33,830 nt of DNA from a virus: positions 1-33,830 of IMG/VR virus record IMGVR_UViG_3300031576_000212, one strand, 5' to 3'. Position 1 is the first letter of the stretch; the number at the start of each line of letters is the position of its first letter. The notes beneath the pieces were generated by a model, which saw only the letters and a list, made by a program, of their open reading frames with translations, was not told the origin of the DNA and did not search any database. This document shows positions 1-6,594 of the stretch, one piece after another. Both the position numbers and the translations under genes were made by a program.

Positions 1-8
1 GCGGTCTT
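1..8. repeat. 8-bp terminal direct repeat, left copy (GCGGTCTT)
   Basis: The first 8 bases equal the last 8 (33823-33830). Joining the two copies restores the HNH reading frame. It may be an assembly overlap of a circular or circularly permuted genome, or reflect cohesive ends. Confidence 0.6.
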
Positions 9-358
9 GCAGAGGTTCCCTGCGTCAGGATTTTCACCGCCCTCTCCCGGCCGAAGCCGCCGTCAAGCTCGATAGTCTTCCGGCTGTGACAGCCATGCGC
101 GTAGGCTCTCAGATTGCGACGATCCAATCGCGCACCACCGGCGGACACTGCGATGATGTGGTCAACGTCCGTGGACCTCTCGCCGCAACCGCAGGCGCAG
201 TACGGCTCCTCGAGCAACACTAGGTAGCGAAGTCGCCGCCATTCGGCATCGTAGCCGCGTTGTGCTGCCGATGGGCGTTGGTGCACCGCGCACCTGCCCT
301 CTCGAACGCGCTTGTTAGCGCATCCGAGAATGACGCAGGTCCGTAGGACTGCGGCCAT
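1..358 (-). CDS. HNH endonuclease, cut by the window edge
   Basis: The frame starts at the ATG at 358-356, overlapping the stop of the small acidic ORF (TAATG), and runs off the left edge after 119 codons. The HNH layout is clear: a CxCxC metal-binding segment near residues 53-57, the DVDHII motif near 63-68, an Asn near 81 (NLR) and a CHSRKT end near 89-94. This is the compact HNH type that sits beside terminase in many cos phages and assists DNA packaging and end formation. If position 1 is joined to 33822, merging the shared 8 bases, the frame continues as LQPIRGYL and stops at a TGA about 45 bp before TerS. That gives about 127 aa, normal for the family. The sequence shows the motifs; the packaging role is family knowledge. 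Confidence 0.88.
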   Translation of the reverse strand, partial: MAAVLRTCVILGCANKRVREGRCAVHQRPSAAQRGYDAEWRRLRYLVLLEEPYCACGCGERSTDVDHIIAVSAGGARLDRRNLRAYAHGCHSRKTIELDGGFGRERAVKILTQGTSARP

Positions 359-453
359 TACTCGGCGCTGTCTCCGTCGTCGTCGTCTCCGCCCTCCGGT
401 TCGGTATCTGGTTCGGGTTCACCGTTTGGCCTGGGCTCCGGGTCGTACAGCAT
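358..453 (-). CDS. Small acidic protein, 31 aa
   Basis: A 31-residue ORF starting at 453 behind a strong ribosome site (GGAGGAG) and ending in a TAATG overlap with HNH. It is rich in Pro, Glu and Asp, with four consecutive Asp near the C-terminus, and has no hydrophobic core, so it is probably disordered. It is the first gene after the late promoter and leader hairpin, so it may also couple translation into HNH. The overlapping 69-aa frame at 315-524 is judged a shadow because it lacks a ribosome site and spans the terminator. No family was recognised. Confidence 0.6.
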   Translation of the reverse strand: MLYDPEPRPNGEPEPDTEPEGGDDDDGDSAE

Positions 454-480
454 CGATTACTCCTCCCTGAAATGAGAAGA

Positions 481-500
481 CCCCCGGCTTTCACCGGGGG
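481..500 (-). terminator. Leader hairpin terminator before the late genes
   Basis: CCCCCGG (481-487) and CCGGGGG (494-500) form a perfect 7-bp G+C stem with a 6-nt loop. In the minus direction it is followed by TCTTCTCATTT, a moderately T-rich tract. It lies only about 25-45 nt after the predicted start of transcription, so it would act on the nascent leader, as in an attenuator or an antitermination target. Confidence 0.65.
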
Positions 501-531
501 CCCTGGACGGTATCCCGCCCACACTACCAGA

Positions 532-561
532 AATATACTACCGCCTATTCAGATTCGTCAA
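532..561 (-). promoter_or_regulatory. Sigma70-type promoter for HNH/terminase (late) operon
   Basis: On the minus strand a TTGACG -35 box (561-556) and a TATATT -10 box (537-532) are separated by 18 bp. The -35 begins right after the stop codon of the upstream gene (564-562). The predicted start is near 525. GGTAGT occurs twice around the -10 box, spaced 16 bp apart, and could be a regulator site. This is the best promoter-like sequence on this strand outside the 8.6-kb control region. Confidence 0.65.
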
Positions 562-1026
562 TCAGGTGTGGGCGCGCGGGTCTTCTGCGCCATCTGTCGG
601 CGCGCTGGGGCGGAACATCCGGAACAAAACCTTCGGATAACGCTCCGCTTTGAGCGCGGCAATGGATGCTGGCGTCCAGTCCTGAGACACGATCAGGGCG
701 GCGCGATCTGGCTCGCGGGCGAGGTCTCGGTGAACCGTCCAGGCCACTAATGACACGCGCGTGTCATTAGTCCAGGCTTCGGCTACCCGGCGGTACTCAC
801 GCAGGGTACTGAAAGACATCCCGATGTCCTCTGCGTACTGCCTCAGGCGGTCGAGTGCGCCCGTGGACACGCCGGGCGACCCGATGGCCTCCGCCTCTAG
901 CGCGAGGTCGCCGATCTCGAACCGCGGCTCGCCTCGATCTGCGTCTGCGAGCGCTCGGCCGCGTTCGACAAGGCGGTTCCATTTGGTCTCCGTGATTTTC
1001 TTTGGGGCTGTAGCTGTTTGGGTCAT
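562..1026 (-). CDS. Putative DNA-binding regulator (helix-turn-helix-like)
   Basis: 154 aa from the ATG at 1026, preceded by a purine-rich ribosome site (GAGAGGGGAG). An upstream in-frame ATG at 1059 is less likely. The middle contains a pattern of the form FEIGDLALE, then LRQYAEDIGMSFSTLREYR, then VHRDLA. This resembles the short HTH-bearing proteins (DUF6192-like) of actinobacteria and their phages, in which a helix-turn-helix selects 'G-x-S-x-x-T-L-x-x-Y'. It is the last early gene, and its stop codon abuts the -35 box of the late promoter, the classic place for a late-gene activator or antiterminator. The regulatory role is inferred from position and a weak motif. Confidence 0.5.
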   Translation of the reverse strand: MTQTATAPKKITETKWNRLVERGRALADADRGEPRFEIGDLALEAEAIGSPGVSTGALDRLRQYAEDIGMSFSTLREYRRVAEAWTNDTRVSLVAWTVHRDLAREPDRAALIVSQDWTPASIAALKAERYPKVLFRMFRPSAPTDGAEDPRAHT

Positions 1027-1081
1027 TGGTAAAGACTCCCCTCTCTGGTGATATTCCATTCAGAGTTGGCCGATATCGCCC

Positions 1082-1486
1082 CTATAGCACCACCTCCCTA
1101 CGTCCGTTCAGCACCGCGCACACCCCCTTCACCACCCGGTCCACCGTCCGCACCAGCTCGCCCTGCTCCACGCCCCACCAGTCGGCCACCCGCTCCCGCC
1201 ACGCGTGCGTCCCGCCCGTACGCCAGCTCGAATACCCCATCGCCAGCACCATGAACGCCATCTGCACGTCCGCGAACGGCAGCTCCCGCAGCGCCCGCTC
1301 GATATCCGCCTTCACCGCAGCCCGTCGGCTCCAGGACGCTTCGTGCAGCGGCGGCGGGCGCGAACCCAGCTGCTCCTCGTTCTTCGGCGGCCGCGCTCCC
1401 TGCGCCCAGCGCTGGTAGTCGCACAGAAACTGCCGCACCCGCTCGCTCGTGTAACCGCTCCGCTCCACCGACGCCGCTACCCTCAC
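1082..1486 (-). CDS. Putative late transcription regulator, ArpU/RinA/sigma-like
   Basis: 134 aa from a GTG at 1486 whose GTGA overlaps the stop of the VRR-NUC gene. An extended frame to 1603 only shadows that gene. It is entirely alpha-helical in character: an N-terminal segment with VRQFLCDYQRW, a middle ELPFADVQMAFMVLAMGYSSWR, and a C-terminal segment AWRERVADWWGVEQGELVRTVDRVVKGV. The last part reads like a recognition-helix domain similar to sigma region 4. The size and place before terminase match ArpU/RinA-type activators of late genes. Sequence-level similarity is only suggestive, so the function is inferred. Confidence 0.45.
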   Translation of the reverse strand: MRVAASVERSGYTSERVRQFLCDYQRWAQGARPPKNEEQLGSRPPPLHEASWSRRAAVKADIERALRELPFADVQMAFMVLAMGYSSWRTGGTHAWRERVADWWGVEQGELVRTVDRVVKGVCAVLNGRREVVL

Positions 1487-1827
1487 GCCAACACCCGCTC
1501 GATCTCCGGCCAACCCTGCGGACGCCAGACGTACACCTGGGGATGCCAGCGAGCTCTCGAACCCGATAGCCACGTCGCCGATGCCTTGAGCGTCGCAATC
1601 CATTCCTCTTGCTCCGCGCTCAGCTTCCCCTTCTCCGCCTTCAATTCCGCGAACAGCATCCGGTCCCCGCGCACCGCCACGATATCAGGGAAGCCAGCGT
1701 CCCCCTGGATTGCCGTACGCCAACTCCGCGCCGTCATCGCTGGCCGGAAGTGCGCGTATCTCCACCCACGCAGCCGCAACAAATCGCACACGGCGCGCTG
1801 AAAGTCGCGCTCTGTCTGCGGGATCAC
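1483..1827 (-). CDS. VRR-NUC domain nuclease
   Basis: 114 aa from a GTG at 1827, overlapping the upstream stop. The PD-(D/E)xK fold of the VRR-NUC family is visible: TERDFQRAVCDLLRLRGW at the N-terminus (with the family's conserved Glu), then GDAGFPDIVAVRGDRMLFAELKAEKGKLSAEQEEW, holding the catalytic Asp (FPD) and the ExK (ELK) pair. Stand-alone VRR-NUC proteins are common in phages and are structure-specific nucleases acting on junctions or flaps. Here it follows the replication genes and could process recombination intermediates together with RecT, since no YqaJ/RecE-type exonuclease is seen in the window. Confidence 0.85.
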   Translation of the reverse strand: MIPQTERDFQRAVCDLLRLRGWRYAHFRPAMTARSWRTAIQGDAGFPDIVAVRGDRMLFAELKAEKGKLSAEQEEWIATLKASATWLSGSRARWHPQVYVWRPQGWPEIERVLA

Positions 1828-2126
1828 GCCCCGTACCAGTCCCGCAACAGCGCCGCACCCAACGCCGGGATGGGACAGTCGGGGGCATGCCTTCCCCGCA
1901 TTGCATGACCAGGCCGCATCGTTACATTAAGCAACGCGTAATTACAAGCGTTGCATCGCAGATCGCCATCAGGCCACCGATATAGCGCCCATTCAACCGT
2001 CCTCTGCACCGCGTCACGGAGCTCCTGACGGTCGTCCAACCGGTGCCAGTGTAACGGCCACGTCACGGCCTCTCCTGAGTCCCATCCGAACGCAATCAGG
2101 CTTTCCCGTTCAGCAGGATTAGTCAC
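1824..2126 (-). CDS. Hypothetical protein with possible zinc site
   Basis: 100 aa from a GTG at 2126 with GGGGGAG upstream; its end overlaps the next gene by 4 bp. The C-terminal half has CNACNYALLN and then GRHAPDCPI, a C-x2-C ... H-x3-C arrangement that could bind one zinc ion. Many Trp and Arg residues, no membrane segment. It lies in the operon between DnaC-like and VRR-NUC genes, so a DNA-metabolism or regulatory accessory role is possible. No family recognised. Confidence 0.65.
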   Translation of the reverse strand: MTNPAERESLIAFGWDSGEAVTWPLHWHRLDDRQELRDAVQRTVEWALYRWPDGDLRCNACNYALLNVTMRPGHAMRGRHAPDCPIPALGAALLRDWYGA

Positions 2127-2129
2127 GGC

Positions 2130-2456
2130 TCACACTCCCCCTGTGCATTGATGACGCCTGTAGACGTAAATTGGAATACCCGGCCAACGCCTGCGACCAG
2201 CCAACGCATAACGCTGCTCCACTGCTATCGACAGGCCGTACTTAGCAGCTTCGTCACCTAGATACTTCCAGAGACTCAACCCGAGACCCTCTTCGATGTC
2301 CACATAAATCCGCTGACCGAACGGGGCGAAGAAATCCACTCCACACCACGGGCTAACAATGACGGCCTCATGCTCTTTCAGCAGCCCCTCGACGTAAGGC
2401 ACCATAATGTGTGGAACGTCTGTAGAGTGCTCAGCTCGATAGGGCGGCCTACTCAC
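2130..2456 (-). CDS. Hypothetical protein, 108 aa
   Basis: The GTG start at 2456 overlaps the TGA of a 16-codon mini-ORF, so it is probably read by translational coupling. The protein is soluble with mixed alpha/beta character (VDFFAPFGQRIYVDIEEGLGLSLWKYLGDEAAKYGL ... IPIYVYRR in the translation). The C-terminal 'GIPIYVYRR' strand is reminiscent of small phage proteins of unknown role. No catalytic motif seen. Confidence 0.6.
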   Translation of the reverse strand: MSRPPYRAEHSTDVPHIMVPYVEGLLKEHEAVIVSPWCGVDFFAPFGQRIYVDIEEGLGLSLWKYLGDEAAKYGLSIAVEQRYALAGRRRWPGIPIYVYRRHQCTGGV

Positions 2457-2503
2457 GGCTGCCGGGCATCCTGCACCGGCATCTCAATTGTGTCTAGCTT
2501 CAT
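2453..2503 (-). CDS. 16-aa leader mini-ORF
   Basis: ATG at 2503, preceded by AAGGAGAGG, encodes MKLDTIEMPVQDARQP and stops at 2453-2455 within the GTGA that starts the next gene. The strong ribosome site belongs to this peptide, and the 108-aa protein has none of its own. The peptide may matter only as a coupling device. Confidence 0.5.
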   Translation of the reverse strand: MKLDTIEMPVQDARQP

Positions 2504-2518
2504 TGCTCGCCTCTCCTT

Positions 2519-3148
2519 CTACCACGACCAACATGCATACGAGGCTATCCAAGGATTTAATCCTTGTTCGTTAAAAAGTTCGTACGCCTTCGTCGCGTTC
2601 CAACGCGGATCGCCCCACTTCTCCCAGAAATCGGACCATCGTGTCGAGTGGATGCTGTGCAATTGGAACAAACCGTAGACAGAACCATTCCGCGCCATCG
2701 ACCCGGATACTGGCACGGAGAAGTCTGTTGGGCCAGATTCGCAGTGTGCAATCCGCACGCCGGTTACGCAATCCGCACCCCAAACTTGGCAGATAATCTC
2801 CGCCAGAGGGTCGCCCGTGATGAGCACCCCGTAGGCCACCGGTACGACCGGCGCGGCTGTTGGTGCAGCCGGCGGAGGCGGTTCAGCATCATCCGCTCCG
2901 TCTGTCGCTGCTGGTAGTCCGGGATCCAGCCCCACAGGAGTTCCCGTAGCATCCTCTAACCCCTTATCTGCGGATCGCTCCGCCTCTGCCCACAGTCGGC
3001 GCATTTCCACATCCCATCCGGGAGCATCTGATGTAGCCGACGGGCTGGGTAACACTGCCCCTCGCAGAGCAACATCACCACGTCCCCCGGTATCAGCGTA
3101 GACACCGAGCACCGCCGTTATCGTGAGCGCCAGCAAGGGCGCGACCAT
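2519..3148 (-). CDS. Membrane-anchored lytic transglycosylase-like protein
   Basis: 209 aa from the ATG at 3148; a TTG one codon earlier is possible. Residues about 2-19 form a hydrophobic signal/anchor. Then comes a long Pro/Ala-rich linker. The C-terminal half is a transglycosylase-like (SLT/lysozyme-fold) domain: VRIAHCESGPTDFS carries the catalytic Glu of the I-x-x-C/R-E-S-G signature, and YGLFQLHSIHS is the matching 'GLFQ' motif, followed by AYELFNEQGLNPW. Such proteins cleave the glycan strands of peptidoglycan. It is unusual here because it lies in the early/replication operon, 9 kb from the endolysin, so it could act at entry, in exclusion, or as a second lysin. Confidence 0.75.
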   Translation of the reverse strand: MVAPLLALTITAVLGVYADTGGRGDVALRGAVLPSPSATSDAPGWDVEMRRLWAEAERSADKGLEDATGTPVGLDPGLPAATDGADDAEPPPPAAPTAAPVVPVAYGVLITGDPLAEIICQVWGADCVTGVRIAHCESGPTDFSVPVSGSMARNGSVYGLFQLHSIHSTRWSDFWEKWGDPRWNATKAYELFNEQGLNPWIASYACWSW

Positions 3149-3176
3149 CAACCATCGCAGTTACTCATTCCCTCCG

Positions 3177-3815
3177 CTAGACCTGGGATCTCCGGGCATC
3201 ACGGCCGGCGCACACCACCAGCCCCGTCGCGTACCTCGAGACCAGGCGCCCGTCGAGAGACGACAGCGCCACGTTCGACGTGATGATCGTCGGCAACTGC
3301 AAGTCACACCGCCGGTCCAGCACGCGGTACAGCACTTCGCCCGCCCACTCCGTGCGCTTCTCGACGCCCAGATCGTCGAAGACGACCAGGTCAGGGTCGT
3401 CGGCAGTATCCGAGATGACCTGCGCCTGCGGAAGTTCCCGGTCGTGGATGCAGAACCGGACGTAGTCCAGGTACGCGGGCACCTTCCAGAAGTTCCCGGC
3501 GCCCGCCGCGTTTAACGCCGCGATCGCGAGATGCGTCTTGCCGGTGCCGTAATCGCCCGTCAGGAACGCGGACCACTCGCGGCCTTTCGCCACGGCCTGG
3601 ACGCGGATGTAAGCCTTCCTGTTGGCATCGGTGGCACGGAACGTCTCGAACGTATCCGTGAGCCGCGGCCTGGGCACGCCCCTGACACGACGCCGGCACG
3701 AGCAACGGGTGTAAAGGGCCATCTCGCCCGGGATCCGCAGCGTGCCGGCGTCGCCGCACCGGAGACACGAAATCCCCTCTTCGGCGATGTCAGCCACTGC
3801 TTGCAGCGCGTTCAC
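3177..3815 (-). CDS. DnaC-like helicase loader (AAA+ ATPase)
   Basis: 212 aa from the GTG at 3815 with GAGGCG upstream. A longer frame to 4061 shadows the DnaD-like gene. An N-terminal zinc motif (CLRCGDAG ... CSCRRR) is followed by the Walker A GDYGTGKTH, the Walker B LVVFDDLG and a sensor-I-like TIITSN. This is the standard layout of phage DnaC/IstB-type loaders that place the host replicative helicase on initiator-bound origin DNA. Its start overlaps the end of the DnaD-like initiator gene by 26 bp, the usual pairing of initiator and loader. Confidence 0.9.
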   Translation of the reverse strand: MNALQAVADIAEEGISCLRCGDAGTLRIPGEMALYTRCSCRRRVRGVPRPRLTDTFETFRATDANRKAYIRVQAVAKGREWSAFLTGDYGTGKTHLAIAALNAAGAGNFWKVPAYLDYVRFCIHDRELPQAQVISDTADDPDLVVFDDLGVEKRTEWAGEVLYRVLDRRCDLQLPTIITSNVALSSLDGRLVSRYATGLVVCAGRDARRSQV

Positions 3816-4551
3816 GGTTCGCCTCGACTTCGGCCTGGACGGCCCGCGCTTCGGCGAATCTGTCTTCGGGATCAGATCCGCCAGGCTTCGAAGGCTTCCC
3901 GCTGAAGCAGCCTTCGGCTCGGTGACGGCGGGCGATGGCGCCGACGTAGCGCCAGTTTCGCTTGTTGAGTTCGCTGGCTTCGTGGAAGCAGTGGCTGATG
4001 CATTCGTCGGACCAGCCATCATCAATTTCCTCCTCGATTTGCTGCGCGACGTGCGCGTCAAGTGAACCGATTGTCGATTCGTACAGGCCGAAAGCCAGCG
4101 CCGCCGGGCCTACGCGCGCACGCGCGTTCTGGCTCTGCTTCTGCTTCTGCTTCTGCTTCTGCTTCTGTTCTGTATCTGTTTCTGTATCTGTATCTGTATC
4201 TGCCGCGCGCGTGGCTCCAGTTTCGGAAACGTTTCGGGAACGGCGGTATCTACGTACACGCGCGGTTACATCGTCACTGACTGGCTGCCATTTCGCCCAG
4301 TTGTGTACAGATACGCCGTCAGGTAGGCGGTCTAACAGACATCTGGCGACCAGCTCATCGACGCCGGTTAGCACCCGGTCTTCATTCATCCGGAGCCGAA
4401 ACGCGATCTCCGCCGTGGGTGGCAATACCCATCGGGGGTATGAACCGCTCGCTAAACAGAGCAAGTTGACCCAGAGTTTGAATAAATGCGGCGACAACCG
4501 CTGCACTTTCGGGTCGTCCAAACTGCACTCCCAGTATCGAAACCACTTCAC
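3790..4551 (-). CDS. Replication initiator, DnaD-like replisome organiser
   Basis: 253 aa if read from the GTG at 4551, whose GTGA overlaps the relic C-terminus of the methylase. Residues 1-100 (KWFRYWECSLDDPKVQRLSPHLFKLW ... VHNWAKWQ in the translation) are a winged-helix DNA-binding domain typical of phage replisome organisers. Residues about 115-145 are a low-complexity linker of repeated DT/ET and QK pairs. The C-terminal part (ALAFGLYESTIGSL ... KRNWRYVGAIARRH) is a DnaD/DnaB_2-type domain. In this family the origin often lies inside the initiator gene. An alternative ATG upstream at 4605 adds 18 residues and cannot be excluded. Confidence 0.85.
   Translation of the reverse strand: MKWFRYWECSLDDPKVQRLSPHLFKLWVNLLCLASGSYPRWVLPPTAEIAFRLRMNEDRVLTGVDELVARCLLDRLPDGVSVHNWAKWQPVSDDVTARVRRYRRSRNVSETGATRAADTDTDTETDTEQKQKQKQKQKQSQNARARVGPAALAFGLYESTIGSLDAHVAQQIEEEIDDGWSDECISHCFHEASELNKRNWRYVGAIARRHRAEGCFSGKPSKPGGSDPEDRFAEARAVQAEVEANRERAASSG
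4135..4202. repeat. Hexanucleotide repeat tract in initiator gene (possible origin iterons)
   Basis: Plus-strand CTGCTT occurs five times in a row (4135-4164). It is followed by a run of TCTGTA/TCTGTT hexamers to about 4202. In the protein this is the alternating QK and DT/ET linker. Hexamers keep the reading frame when copies are gained or lost. Repeats in the linker region of an initiator gene recall the lambda O/ori arrangement, so this is a candidate origin. Confidence 0.7.
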
Positions 4552-4945
4552 AGCAACACCGCTTGCGCCAGCCGCTCCCGCATCATCGCCACGTACTCCG
4601 GACATCACGAAACACCCCCACCAAGTTCGCCACGTACTCATCCAGCGTCGGCTCCATGCCGATGCCCGCGTCCTCACGGACTGCACCGCAGTGACCGCAC
4701 ATCGTTCGGAACGGAACCGATGACCGCTCGACGTTGGCCGCAGAGGCTTCCGGGGATTTACCGAGCCCCTGTGATGACGTTCCGCCCATCAGTTTGAAAT
4801 GGCTGCACTCAGCATCACCGCCTATCCAGGTGGCCGTCCCGTAGTCCCGCTGGCCCCAGTAAGGCGGGGACGTGATGCAGCAGTGCACCGAACCGTCCGC
4901 CATCCCACGGAGCACCTCGCGGCAGTCGCCCTCAATGCACGTCAC
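4548..4945 (-). pseudogene. DNA methyltransferase with internal deletion
   Basis: The frame from the GTG at 4945 (GTGA overlap with recT) gives 120 aa and stops at 4583. It has the start of a phage amino-DNA-methyltransferase: TCIEGDCREVLRGM, the motif IV TSPPYWGQRDYG near residue 32, a CGHCGAVRED segment and MEPTLDEYVANLVGVFRDV. In intact relatives this is followed by motif V-VIII and the SAM-binding FxGxG motif. Here all of that is missing. In another frame, 4601-4548 encodes PEYVAMMRERLAQAVLL and stops in a GTGA overlap with the initiator gene, which is exactly how such methylases end. Head and tail therefore survive, and the middle has been deleted with a frameshift. The remnant cannot bind SAM, so it is presumed inactive. 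Confidence 0.8.
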
Positions 4946-5832
4946 GGCTTCACAGCCCCGTCCGTCTCCGCCAATGCCGCCCATTCGCCCTCGACGGTCT
5001 CCTGCTTGAATGCCTTGAGCTGCACGAGCATCGCTGCCACCACTTCCGGCAACGTCATGCCCTGCGCCTCTGCGATGCCCTCCGCGTGCGCCAGGAGCGC
5101 GCCGTCAGTCTCCGCCACTCCGAAGAAGGCATGGACTCCCGGCTTGTCGTACCCCAGGTCCCGCGCTGTCGCCCAGAACTCAGCCCACCGGGGCTCAAAG
5201 CCCTCTGGCGGCGCGTGCACCTCCGCCGGCATATCCTCCGGCTCCGGCTCGATCAGTCGCGCCGTCCCTGCGATGTACGGCTCCTCAGATACGTCGTTGC
5301 CACTGAGCACAGACGGGCAGTACGTCTTCACTCCCGTCGATAGCGCCCGGGCGAAGAGCATCGTCGCGGGGTACTTCTTCCAGGCCGAGTAGTCCGTGAT
5401 GAGTCCCGCGCGCTTGGCGTCCTCGATCGTGAACACAGACGCGCCCAGGCGTCGCTCGGTCGCGGCGTCGTACCGGTAGAAGACGACCCGGCATTCGGTG
5501 TCCGTCTTCGCCTCGACTTCGTACCGGTACTTCCCCGATCGCTGCACCAGCGCGGCGAGCACCTGGTACCCAAGATGGATCTTCGGCGCCGGGTCCTTCG
5601 CGTTCTCCCGAGGCGGGATCACGTGGACGTAGTTCAAGCTCTCGATGAGCGACAGCCCCATCTCGCGCCCCACGGCGATCTTGAACGCCGCCTGCGCGAC
5701 TGACCGCATCGTGGGATAGTACCCCGACGCCACGACCATGCGCGCGGTGTCCGTTATCTCCGCCGGAAACGTCGTCTCTTCGTGCCACGCAGCGAGCGCG
5801 CGCGCGTCCCGCTTGGCGTCTGTCTGTGTCAT
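4942..5832 (-). CDS. recT: RecT-family single-strand annealing recombinase
   Basis: 296 aa from the ATG at 5832 with GGGGAGAG upstream. The RecT signature runs from KIAVGREMGLSLIESL through the IHLGYQVLAALVQRSG block to KYPATMLFARALSTGVKTYCP. The N-terminal half is the annealing core and the last 100 residues form an acidic tail. RecT anneals complementary single strands during phage recombination. It usually partners with a 5'-3' exonuclease and SSB; neither was recognised in the window. Confidence 0.92.
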   Translation of the reverse strand: MTQTDAKRDARALAAWHEETTFPAEITDTARMVVASGYYPTMRSVAQAAFKIAVGREMGLSLIESLNYVHVIPPRENAKDPAPKIHLGYQVLAALVQRSGKYRYEVEAKTDTECRVVFYRYDAATERRLGASVFTIEDAKRAGLITDYSAWKKYPATMLFARALSTGVKTYCPSVLSGNDVSEEPYIAGTARLIEPEPEDMPAEVHAPPEGFEPRWAEFWATARDLGYDKPGVHAFFGVAETDGALLAHAEGIAEAQGMTLPEVVAAMLVQLKAFKQETVEGEWAALAETDGAVKP

Positions 5833-5845
5833 GCTCTCCCCTTCT

Positions 5846-6073
5846 TTATCCGCCACTTATTGCTGACGGCGGGGTCACCTTCTGCGATGTAATGACTTCG
5901 AGTTGTGGCTCATCCATCCATTGCGTCTCAGGGAGCTTTCCGTCCTTGTCCACCGGTTGCTGGATGGCGATGCGAATGCAGCCGTTCAGGTACTCCGTTC
6001 GCGAAACAGCGATGCCTTCTAGCCCCGATACGCTGTCGCGAACCTTATCTCCTAGCCCAATTTTCTGTGTCAT
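5846..6073 (-). CDS. Small SH3/KOW-like phage protein
   Basis: 75 aa, ATG at 6073 with ATGA overlap to the upstream gene and a good ribosome site (GGAGAGAG). The pattern GDKVRDSVSGLEGIAVSRTEYLNGC...IAIQQP...DGKLPETQWMDEPQLEVI is a small beta-barrel sequence. It is typical of short phage proteins that begin 'xGDxVxDxVSGxxGIAxxRxxYLxGC'. Their role is unknown. It sits directly upstream of recT in the recombination block. Confidence 0.75.
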   Translation of the reverse strand: MTQKIGLGDKVRDSVSGLEGIAVSRTEYLNGCIRIAIQQPVDKDGKLPETQWMDEPQLEVITSQKVTPPSAISGG

Positions 6074-6594
6074 GCTCTCTCCTTCTCCGGCGCAGCCCTG
6101 CGGCCTTCGCGCGCCTCAACCCACGTGGATGTCTTGGTCTCGATCAGCTCCTCGATTGCGTCAGCATCGATGCCGGCTGCTGTCCCTGAATCGCGTAGGC
6201 GCGAAGGGTCAAGGGATTTGGCGGACACCGCCGCCAACCCGACCAGGACGTTACCGGCGATTTCGTGCCGCGCGGCCCAATCCTCAAGTTGCTCAGCGTA
6301 TGCCGTCTCTGTGGTGCGGCTCCGGAAGCTGACATACCCGTACTCACTGCCATAACGCTCTATCCCCTGCTTCGCGAGGAGCGCGCCCGCTACGGACCCG
6401 AGCATCCCCTTGTACGACTTCCAGAGCTTCTCCTGCCGGGTGCACTCGATCATCCGTTGGGTCAGAAAAGCGAGGCGCTCTGGCACGTCGGCTATGCCCT
6501 CCGGCCACTCGATCACCTCGCCGGTGTCCTCATCGATGATGAGCTCGCCCACCTTGGCGATGTGGGCGCCGTACGGAGCGACCGTCTCCGTCAC
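6070..6594 (-). CDS. Hypothetical protein of the recombination block
   Basis: 174 aa from the ATG at 6594 (ATGA overlap). The sequence is helix-rich and charged. It opens with GELIIDEDTGEVIEWPEG and continues with coiled-coil-like segments (ERLAFLTQRMIECTRQEKLWKSYKGML). Overlaps at both ends place it in one translation unit with the small SH3-like gene and the 117-aa gene before it. A Gam-like nuclease inhibitor role would suit the position, but I see no specific signature for that. Confidence 0.7.
   Translation of the reverse strand: MTETVAPYGAHIAKVGELIIDEDTGEVIEWPEGIADVPERLAFLTQRMIECTRQEKLWKSYKGMLGSVAGALLAKQGIERYGSEYGYVSFRSRTTETAYAEQLEDWAARHEIAGNVLVGLAAVSAKSLDPSRLRDSGTAAGIDADAIEELIETKTSTWVEAREGRRAAPEKERA

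Noticed and set aside
315-524. 69-aa minus-strand frame across the leader
   Set aside because: It spans the hairpin terminator, lacks a ribosome site and overlaps a better-supported 31-aa ORF in another frame.
3816-4061. N-terminal extension of the DnaC-like protein
   Set aside because: The extra residues are a shadow of the initiator gene; a GTG with a ribosome site at 3815 gives a normal family length.
3962-4723. 253-aa plus-strand frame with repeated CFCFC and SVSVS stretches
   Set aside because: It is the antisense reading of the hexamer repeat in the initiator gene; no ribosome site and no domain.
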